Part shown: piece after piece, positions 15,356 to 25,332 of the stretch
Layout of the letters: each line of letters begins with the position of its first letter
Numbering within the stretch: the stretch's first letter is position 1
From: Treponema sp.
GTDB taxonomy: Bacteria > Spirochaetota > Spirochaetia > Treponematales > Treponemataceae
Direction: 5' to 3'
NCBI GenBank assembly: GCA_017645785.1
Contig: JAGCNW010000030.1
Location: 91,045 to 155,044, forward strand
DNA: 64,000 nucleotides
The notes under the pieces: model-generated
Database searches by the model: none
Told to the model about the DNA's origin: nothing
The model's input: only the letters and a program-made list of their open reading frames with translations
Program-made: the position numbers and the translations under genes

Positions 15356-16957
15356 CTACACCAACTTGTTAAAATGCTTCTCGATGTCCTTAATCAGCTT
15401 GTACTCAAAGGAATCGACCAGCGCCATCCACGAGGCTTCCATTACGTCGGAGCTTACGCCCACCGTTGACCAGGAATCCATTCCGTCCGAGCTTTCGATC
15501 AAGACGCGGACTTTGCTGGCAGTGGCGGCCTTTCCGTCCAGAACGCGAACCTTGTAGTCGGTGAGGCGGATTTGTTCCACCGCGGGATAAAAGCGGGAGA
15601 GCGCCTTGCGCAAGGCGATGTCGAGCGCGTTTACAGGACCGTCGCCTTCGCCGGCTGTGACTTCGATTTGGTTGTCAACTTCGACTTTTATTTGGGCCGT
15701 GGCGTTGACGCCTTTTTCGGGGCGGGGATTCACGCCGTTTGTTTGGTAGTAGCGCAGCTTAAAGAAGGGCTGGTATTTTCCCATGATTTTTCGGACGAGC
15801 AATTCAAAGGAGCCGTCGGCGCCTTCAAACTGGTAGCCTTCAAATTCAAGCTCCTTCATTCTTGCCATAATCGTCTTTACAATCGGATCGTCCTTTGTGA
15901 TGCTGGGCATGAACTTTTGAATCTTCTTTATTACCATCGAACGTCCGGCGACTTCGCTCATAAGGAATACGCGCGCGTTTCCGACGCTCTCCGGCTCAAT
16001 GTGCTCGTAGGCAGAAGGATTTTTGAGAACCGCGTCGATGTGCATTCCGGCCTTGTGGGCGAAGGCGTTGGCGCCGACATAGGGCATGCCGGGATTAAGC
16101 GGAAGGTTTGTGAACTCAGCCACGCGCTTGCAGATTGATGTAAGAAGCTTTATGTTTTCGCCGGGAAGACATTCGTAGCCCATCTTTAACTGCAAGTCGG
16201 GAATGATTGTCGAAAGGTTTGCGTTGCCTGTTCGTTCGCCAAAGCCCAAAAGGACGCCCTGCACGTGCGTGGCGCCGGCTGTGACGGCTATAAGGGAGTT
16301 GGCTACCGCCAAGCCCGAATCGTTGTGGGTGTGGATTCCGATCGCGCAATCTTTTCCAAACTCTTTGACTACGCGCTCGACTGCGGCTTGCAATTCGTTG
16401 GGCATCGCGCCGCCTTTTGTTTCGCAAAGGTTAAGGACTTCCGCTCCGCCGTCTTTGGCAGCCTTGAGGGTTTTAAGAGCGTATTCGGGATTGTCCTTGT
16501 AGCCTGTAAAAAAGTGCTCGGCGTCGTAAATGACGCGCATTTTGTTTTGGCGCAAAAATTCGCAGGAGTCCTTTATCATCGCAAGGTTTTCTTCTTCGCT
16601 TGTGTGGAGAATTTCAGTAACATGGAAAAGCCAAGACTTTCCGAAAATCACCGCCCATTCCGTTCCGGCTGAAACAAGGCTCTGGAGGTTTGCGTCCTCG
16701 CTGGGCTTTATGTCCTTTCTGCGAGTCGATCCAAAGGCGCAAAGCTTTGAAGTGGACAAGGGAATCTTTTTCATCTCTTGGAAAAATTCCATGTCCTTGG
16801 GGTTTGATCCGGGATTTCCGGCTTCGATAAAGTCCACGCCCAGCTCGTCAAGCGCTTGGCAAACGTGAATCTTGTCTTGCACTGAATAGCTTATTCCTTC
16901 TCCCTGCGCTCCGTCGCGCAAGGTTGAGTCCAAAATTTGAATTTTCTTTCCGCTCAT
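15356..16957 (-). CDS. cimA: (R)-citramalate synthase
   Basis: This enzyme condenses pyruvate with acetyl-CoA to citramalate, the first step of threonine-independent isoleucine synthesis. The 533-residue product has the alpha-IPM-synthase-type TIM barrel (IQILDSTLRDGAQGEGI at the start, EAGNPGSNPKD, IGIHTHNDSGLAVANSL for metal and acid binding) and a C-terminal regulatory LeuA dimer domain. The long N-terminus and EAGNPGSNP wording fit the CimA subfamily rather than LeuA. I place the start at ATG 16957: it overlaps the stop of the YidC fusion gene as ATGA and has GGAAAGGA upstream. A TTG at 16975 is less likely. Confidence 0.93.
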   Translation of the reverse strand: MSGKKIQILDSTLRDGAQGEGISYSVQDKIHVCQALDELGVDFIEAGNPGSNPKDMEFFQEMKKIPLSTSKLCAFGSTRRKDIKPSEDANLQSLVSAGTEWAVIFGKSWLFHVTEILHTSEEENLAMIKDSCEFLRQNKMRVIYDAEHFFTGYKDNPEYALKTLKAAKDGGAEVLNLCETKGGAMPNELQAAVERVVKEFGKDCAIGIHTHNDSGLAVANSLIAVTAGATHVQGVLLGFGERTGNANLSTIIPDLQLKMGYECLPGENIKLLTSICKRVAEFTNLPLNPGMPYVGANAFAHKAGMHIDAVLKNPSAYEHIEPESVGNARVFLMSEVAGRSMVIKKIQKFMPSITKDDPIVKTIMARMKELEFEGYQFEGADGSFELLVRKIMGKYQPFFKLRYYQTNGVNPRPEKGVNATAQIKVEVDNQIEVTAGEGDGPVNALDIALRKALSRFYPAVEQIRLTDYKVRVLDGKAATASKVRVLIESSDGMDSWSTVGVSSDVMEASWMALVDSFEYKLIKDIEKHFNKLV

Positions 16958-19749
16958 TCTTTCCTTTCCTTCCAATTTGAAACGTCGGCCATGTTGTCAA
17001 AGACATCATACACTTTTATTCCGTTAAGGTCAAACTTATAGACGCCGTTTTTGCCAGGATCGTATCGGCCGCCCGCCACCACGCCTTGCGCGACGTTCTC
17101 TGTCCTTCGCTCGATGGCTTTCCCTGTCCACGGGTTCACCGGCTTTTGAACGATTCCCTCAAAGGCCAAATAGGGCGTGTCGGCGTTGGTCATAAAGGAG
17201 TCGTCGACCGTGAATTGGCGGCCTTTGTCTTTGGGATCCGTAAAATCCTTGACCATCAGCAAGGGGTGATTGCAGTCAAGAAGGTAGCCGTCCTTTATTG
17301 ACGAAAAGAGCGCTTGGACAAGGGGCAAAAGATTTTCGTCGACTTTGCCTTCAAGCTCCCCAAACGAACTTTCGTCCGCTCCATAGAAAAACGGATTGCT
17401 AAGGTTGAACGTTCCGGCTCCGTGGTCCGCCACTATTATTATCCTTGTGTTGTCGTAGCAGTCGTTTTGCTTAAGATATTCCATCCATTTTGCCACTCGC
17501 TTGAACATCGCGACGTTTGAGCTTATTAGAGGGTTGAACATCGTGTAGGGAAGTTCCGCGAATTGTCCCTTGTCGCTTATGTCCATTGACGGAATGTAGT
17601 CAGGAGCCTGCAATTCTACGGAAGAGTGCGTCGCCATTGACTGAAGCAGCGTAAAGTTTCCTTGTTCGTTTCCGTCAAAGGCTGTCAATTGGGGCAAGTA
17701 GTCAAGGACGGAGTACTTTGAAATGTATTCGACAATGTCGGAGGCTTCCCTGTCGCTCGACCACCAGGCGCCGTCGTCGTAAACGCTTTCGCGCAAGAAC
17801 ATGGGGCATTCCTTGAAAAACGCGAACCACAAGAAATTTCTTTTTATCGTTTGGCTGGTCGCGTTGGGGCGGACATTTTGAGGATGGTCGGCAATCCACT
17901 TTGAAGTGTATTTTCCTTCCATGTTGAACGCTTGAATTTTGGGGTATGGCGCGCAAATCGACATGTCGGGAATCCATGAGTAATTGGCCCAAGACAAGTC
18001 AACCGCTTGGCAAGAAAAGCTCGCTTGTTCCGTAAAGACTCGGGGCATCAAAAGAAGCGCCTCGTTGTTTTTTTCTTTTAGGGGAACCTTGTCCCGTTTG
18101 TTCATTTCGAGCGGTGTGTATTCGTAGCCGCCGTAAAGGGGAGGGGCGCCCAAAAGCGTGTGGCTGTCGTAAGAAAGCGTGTGGCTGTAAAGGGTCCAGT
18201 CTTTGTAGGCTTCCTTTAGGTCTGGGAAGGCGTCCATTATGGTTTGCGCGTAGATGTTCGCCGCGCGGTCGCTCATTATGACTACAACGTTCTTCCCCTC
18301 TTTTGAAAAATGGAATGCAGGTTTTACGGCGCTTTCCTCGCGGACTTGTCGGGATAAGTATTCTTTTGTCTCTGCGTGAATTTTCGACATGTTTATGGCG
18401 CCTATTGTCAAGAAAGCGATGAGCGCCGTCGCGCAAAGGGGAATCGCGAATTTTTCGCTTTTGAAAAATTTAAATGAGGCGAAAAGCGCCGCGCCGGCCA
18501 GCGCGAGGACAAGAATGTTAACCGCCTTCATCAAGGCGGAGTCCGCCACAGACTTTTCAAATATCAGTACTCGGCTCAAGTTGCCGTAGTCGCCGCCAAA
18601 GACAAAAGCGTTTAGCGCCGCCCATAAAAGGAGGAGCGTAGTAAGGAATGCCGCGATTGTTTGGACTTTTTTTCCGAACAAAAAGTAAACGCAGCAAAAC
18701 CAAAAGAAAAAGAGGCCCGCGCTTTGCAAGAGAGTGTTTAGGACATAAAAATTTGGGCTTGCGATTTTGTCTATGTCCACAAATTCCAAGACGGAAGATG
18801 AAATTATGTAGGACGGAATTACCAGGCCCGCCAAAAGCGAAAGCGCAAGAGCGGAAAGCAAAAAGACTGCGTGGCGCTCCCCCTTGTTTTGGGCAAGGCT
18901 ATTTAACGGCTTTGACACGGCCCACGCGGCCGCTTTTACAAGAAGGGGCGCGAAGAAAACGATTGAAAGAATAGCCGCCAACACAATGCGCTTTGAAAAA
19001 AGGCCGCCGTGAACGGCAAGAACATAGTAAATGCCGCCAGCCGCCGCCGCGCAAGCCAAAATGTAAAGGACAAAAAGCGGCCGCTTGATTTTGTAAAAAA
19101 CATTCTTTACAAGGCTAAAGACATTGTTCATCGTCCAATAAAGGACCAAGCCGGCGGGCGAGTTGTAAAGGATGGCCAAGAAAATCAGCGCCATCGCGTA
19201 AATCGGAAGCTTCTCCTTGAACTTAAAGCCCTTGGTGTAAACGGCGCTGCCCGCGATGTTTATCGCTGTCATTGCGATCGGCAAAATGTTTATAGGAAAG
19301 GAGCCTATGTAAAAGAGCGCGTCCGGCTTTCCCATATCTTTTATGAAGGCAAATGCTTGGCCCTGCAAGGCCGGCATGTTTGACAAAAACGAGTAGGCCG
19401 CGATAAAAAACGGCACTTGAATCAAAAGGCCAAAAGAAGAACGCAAGGCCATCAAGGGGTGGTAATGATTTTGCCTGTAAAAGGTTGTCAAAATCATGTA
19501 TTGTTCGTCGCCCTTGAAGGTCTTTTTTATGCGGGCGATGCCGGCTTCCATTTGCTTTTGCTTTTTTCGCTCTGTGTCCTGCCAGGCTTCTGCCACAATG
19601 TAAAGGGGAAGGCAGAGGAGGGAAACGGCCACGCTGACTCCGATGACGGCAAGACCAACATTGTCAAAAAGCTCATTTACGAACGTGTATGACGTCTCGA
19701 TGATCAAAGTCAGAGGATAAATTATCAGTGTGTACAGAACGTTCGCCAT
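16954..19749 (-). CDS. YidC/Oxa1-like domain fused to an EptA/LtaS-like alkaline-phosphatase-superfamily domain (paralogue 1)
   Basis: The 931-residue protein has three parts. Residues 1-225 are a YidC/Oxa1-like membrane domain (helix, charged hairpin, YRQNHYHPLMALRSSFGLLIQVPFF, further helices). Residues 225-470 are six or seven more membrane segments. Residues 480-931 are an extracytoplasmic domain with Asp494 in VVVIMSDRA, Thr531 in SHTLLGAPPLYGG (aligning with the T-x-x-S-x-P nucleophile region of EptA-type transferases), a His in MATHSSVEL and Asp775-His776 in VADHGAG. The groove arginine of YidC is Ser43. It closes the AEP operon and overlaps cimA. A phosphonate/phospho-group transferase is inferred; the reaction is unknown. 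Confidence 0.8.
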   Translation of the reverse strand: MANVLYTLIIYPLTLIIETSYTFVNELFDNVGLAVIGVSVAVSLLCLPLYIVAEAWQDTERKKQKQMEAGIARIKKTFKGDEQYMILTTFYRQNHYHPLMALRSSFGLLIQVPFFIAAYSFLSNMPALQGQAFAFIKDMGKPDALFYIGSFPINILPIAMTAINIAGSAVYTKGFKFKEKLPIYAMALIFLAILYNSPAGLVLYWTMNNVFSLVKNVFYKIKRPLFVLYILACAAAAGGIYYVLAVHGGLFSKRIVLAAILSIVFFAPLLVKAAAWAVSKPLNSLAQNKGERHAVFLLSALALSLLAGLVIPSYIISSSVLEFVDIDKIASPNFYVLNTLLQSAGLFFFWFCCVYFLFGKKVQTIAAFLTTLLLLWAALNAFVFGGDYGNLSRVLIFEKSVADSALMKAVNILVLALAGAALFASFKFFKSEKFAIPLCATALIAFLTIGAINMSKIHAETKEYLSRQVREESAVKPAFHFSKEGKNVVVIMSDRAANIYAQTIMDAFPDLKEAYKDWTLYSHTLSYDSHTLLGAPPLYGGYEYTPLEMNKRDKVPLKEKNNEALLLMPRVFTEQASFSCQAVDLSWANYSWIPDMSICAPYPKIQAFNMEGKYTSKWIADHPQNVRPNATSQTIKRNFLWFAFFKECPMFLRESVYDDGAWWSSDREASDIVEYISKYSVLDYLPQLTAFDGNEQGNFTLLQSMATHSSVELQAPDYIPSMDISDKGQFAELPYTMFNPLISSNVAMFKRVAKWMEYLKQNDCYDNTRIIIVADHGAGTFNLSNPFFYGADESSFGELEGKVDENLLPLVQALFSSIKDGYLLDCNHPLLMVKDFTDPKDKGRQFTVDDSFMTNADTPYLAFEGIVQKPVNPWTGKAIERRTENVAQGVVAGGRYDPGKNGVYKFDLNGIKVYDVFDNMADVSNWKERKE

Positions 19750-19757
19750 GTCGCTCG

Positions 19758-22752
<2,995 letters not shown>

Positions 22753-22765
22753 CTTTTTCTCCAAA

Positions 22766-24067
22766 TTACTTTGTGCCGGGAATCAATTCCAAAATTTGCT
22801 TTATCGGCATGCAAATGTCGTTGACTTCAAGCGAGCGCTCGGCCTGCAAAATAGTCTCGGCGCACTTGTACATAGCGGGGTAGGAGGCGCGGAGCATGTG
22901 GTTTGCGTAAATGATGATGTTTGCGCCCCATTCGCCCAATTCATTTTCTGTGAACTGGTTGTATGTGGTCGGAACAAGAACGATCGGGATGTTCTTGTAT
23001 TCGGCGCGGAACTTTTGGCAGAATTCCTTTATGTCCATTCCGCTCTTGTCCTTTGAGTGAATCATGACTCCGTCCGCGCCGGCTTTTACAGCCGCGAAGG
23101 CTTTTTTAATCGCCTCGTCGACGGTGTAGCCCGCGATGATTTCTTCAATGCGGGCGATGATCATAAAGTCTTTGGTCACTTGCGCTTTTTTTCCGGCCGC
23201 GATTTTTTCGCAGAATTCCTCTTCCGTCGCCAATACTTGCTTGGCTTCCGTTCCAAAAAGCGAATTCTTCTTTAGGCCTTTTTTGTCTTCGATGATTACG
23301 GCGCTCACACCGTTGCGCTCAAGCGTGCGGACTGTAAAGACAAAGTGTTCGGGAATGTCGCCCGTGTCGCCGTCGTAAATGATGGGCTTTGTGGTGCATT
23401 CCAAAATGTCGGTTAGCGACTGCATTCTTGTTGTAAGGTCTACGGCCTCGATGTCGGGCTTTCCCTTGCTGGTGGAGTCGGTGAGCGACGAAGACCACAT
23501 TCCGTCAAACTGGTGGACGCCGTCTTCTTTTACGACTTGCGCGCGTTCCGCTATCAAGCCGCTCAAGCCTGAGTGAGCCTCCAAAATGCGGACCACCGGC
23601 TTTGCGGCCAAAAGGCGGCGCAAGGCGGCGCGGCGGATGTCGGGCGTTGTTCCGATGGCAGAGGCGTTCTCGGCCAAGGCGGACGAGTTGATTCCTTGCG
23701 TGTAGGGGATTTCGACAACTTGGCCGCCCCATTCCTTTACCGCTTCAAAAACTTCGTCGCGGATTTTTGAAAGGTAGTTGGTCTTCCAATCGTCGCCGTG
23801 GATCATGTAGTCGGGCTTGTATTTTTTAAGGTTGGGAACGTAGCTCCATTCTTCTTGGGGAACAACCTTGGCCACTCCCTTTATGTTTTCCACAACTTGC
23901 TTTCGCTGCTCGTAAGAAAGGTAGGGCAGGCGCTTGTGGCTCACAATCGCGCTGTCTGTCAAAAGGCCTATCGTAAGTTCGCCGAGCTTGGCTCCTTCGT
24001 TTATGATGTTGATGATTCCAGGGTGAATGATGTCGCCCGTGATTCCAAGGTAAACTGTTTTTGCCAT
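22766..24067 (-). CDS. pepM: Phosphoenolpyruvate mutase with N-terminal cytidylyltransferase-like domain
   Basis: PepM forms the C-P bond by converting PEP to phosphonopyruvate. The mutase domain (about 148-433) has the family signature EDKKGLKKNS starting at Glu260, plus IYDGDTGD and RIEEIIAG. The first 135 residues form a glycerol-3-phosphate cytidylyltransferase-like Rossmann domain beginning YLGITGDIIHPGIINII. The HxGH motif of active enzymes reads H-P-G-I here, so the second histidine is missing and this domain may be inactive. ATG 24067 overlaps the previous stop as TAATG and follows AAAGGAG by 8 bases. Confidence 0.95.
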   Translation of the reverse strand: MAKTVYLGITGDIIHPGIINIINEGAKLGELTIGLLTDSAIVSHKRLPYLSYEQRKQVVENIKGVAKVVPQEEWSYVPNLKKYKPDYMIHGDDWKTNYLSKIRDEVFEAVKEWGGQVVEIPYTQGINSSALAENASAIGTTPDIRRAALRRLLAAKPVVRILEAHSGLSGLIAERAQVVKEDGVHQFDGMWSSSLTDSTSKGKPDIEAVDLTTRMQSLTDILECTTKPIIYDGDTGDIPEHFVFTVRTLERNGVSAVIIEDKKGLKKNSLFGTEAKQVLATEEEFCEKIAAGKKAQVTKDFMIIARIEEIIAGYTVDEAIKKAFAAVKAGADGVMIHSKDKSGMDIKEFCQKFRAEYKNIPIVLVPTTYNQFTENELGEWGANIIIYANHMLRASYPAMYKCAETILQAERSLEVNDICMPIKQILELIPGTK

Positions 24068-25332
24068 TACGCTGTCTCCTTTTTAGAGCCGTTCTTTTGC
24101 TCTTCAACTGTATTTATCATATAATCCGCGATGTTTTTTCCCGCCTGTCCGATATGCATCCAGGCTTCTTCTTTTGAGCGCTTGCGGCCGGCGGCCAGTT
24201 CGGCGCTGTCGCTCGCGTTTTGGATGACGTCCTTGATGTTCTCAAACTGGCTTTCGTTCAATTCGATTCCGATTTTTTTCAGGGTCTCGAACTGCCAAAG
24301 CTTTTCGCCGTGGTCGGGAAGATCGTAGGCGTCGTAGGGCATGAGGTTCATGCCGGCCTTTACGTACATTACCGGCTTGTCGCGCAAGAAGGTGTAGTCG
24401 AATATGATTCCCGAAAAGTCCGAAATCATAATGTCCGCTTTTTTGAGCGAGTAAATGTTGTCGCGCTCGTAATCCCAAACGATGTTTGAGTTGTCCTTGT
24501 AGCGGTCTTCCAAGGCCTTGAGCATTTCAGGCTCGGACTTCTTGGACTGGGGATGGGGGCGTACGATGATTCGCCAGCCGGTCTTTGAAAGGGGGTCAAG
24601 CAATTTGGCGCCGTAGCGCTTTAAAACTCCAACGTCTCCCCAAGAAGGCGAAACCAATACCGTGAAGGGATGCTTTTCCTCGTCGGGAACGCCGTTCATC
24701 TTTTGCGCCAAAACGTCAAGGTAGGCGCAGCCGACTGTGACCAGATTCTTTTCCGAAACGCCGCGCGCCTTTTCCAAATAGCGCAAGTCGGCCTTTTGGT
24801 AGTCGCCTGTAAGCAAGACAGCGTCGTAGTAATCCAAGCCAAAGAGGCGGTAAGTGGTCGCGTCGTTTGTCATGTGGAGGACGTGCGCGTAATGCTTTAC
24901 GTTGCGGCTGCGCTTCCATTGATACACGTTAAGGCCGGGAGTGGTTGAAAGAAGGACTCCGGCGCTGAGCATGTTGAGGCGAGCGAACGCCGCGTTTCCC
25001 TCTCCGATAAATTCAGCCTTTACGAATTGGTAGCCCTGTTCAAAGCAGGGGTCGTCTTTGGAGCTGGTCACAAAGGCCAGGGGAATTTTTCTTGCCTCAA
25101 ATTCATCGCAAACCGGCTTGAATGTGTTCCAGTAATTCTTTCCTTCCGAGTAAATGGCGTAGGGCTTGTAGGCGGCGTCGCGAACGGCGCCGTCATTTCC
25201 TTTTCGGCCCGAAAAAAAGAGCTTGAGCTTGAGCCAAGCCGCCTTTGCCAAAAAGAAGAGGGTGGCGGCGGCGCCTATAACAATGGAAAAGAGCATGCTT
25301 CCCGTGCCGGGATCAATATATAAAAGCGTCAT
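24067..25332 (-). CDS. CDP-glycerol glycerophosphotransferase family protein (TagB/TagF-like)
   Basis: The 421-residue protein has an N-terminal membrane segment (MLFSIVIGAAATLFFLAKA) and a Glyphos_transf domain: HVLHMTNDATTYRLFG, VSPSWG, RIIVRPHPQ and ISDFSGIIFDYTFLRDKP, the last matching the nucleotide-binding end of TagF. Known members release CMP from CDP-glycerol while transferring phosphoglycerol to a lipid or glycan. Here it sits between pepM and the second YidC fusion, directly beside genes that should make CMP-AEP, and no CDP-glycerol synthesis gene is visible. AEP transfer is therefore a reasonable inference. ATG 25332 overlaps the upstream stop (ATGA) and follows AAAGGAG by 7 bases. 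Confidence 0.85.
   Translation of the reverse strand: MTLLYIDPGTGSMLFSIVIGAAATLFFLAKAAWLKLKLFFSGRKGNDGAVRDAAYKPYAIYSEGKNYWNTFKPVCDEFEARKIPLAFVTSSKDDPCFEQGYQFVKAEFIGEGNAAFARLNMLSAGVLLSTTPGLNVYQWKRSRNVKHYAHVLHMTNDATTYRLFGLDYYDAVLLTGDYQKADLRYLEKARGVSEKNLVTVGCAYLDVLAQKMNGVPDEEKHPFTVLVSPSWGDVGVLKRYGAKLLDPLSKTGWRIIVRPHPQSKKSEPEMLKALEDRYKDNSNIVWDYERDNIYSLKKADIMISDFSGIIFDYTFLRDKPVMYVKAGMNLMPYDAYDLPDHGEKLWQFETLKKIGIELNESQFENIKDVIQNASDSAELAAGRKRSKEEAWMHIGQAGKNIADYMINTVEEQKNGSKKETA

Noticed and set aside
22753-22764. TTG start extending the phosphonopyruvate decarboxylase
   Set aside because: The TTG is part of the ribosome-binding sequence of the ATG at 22752.
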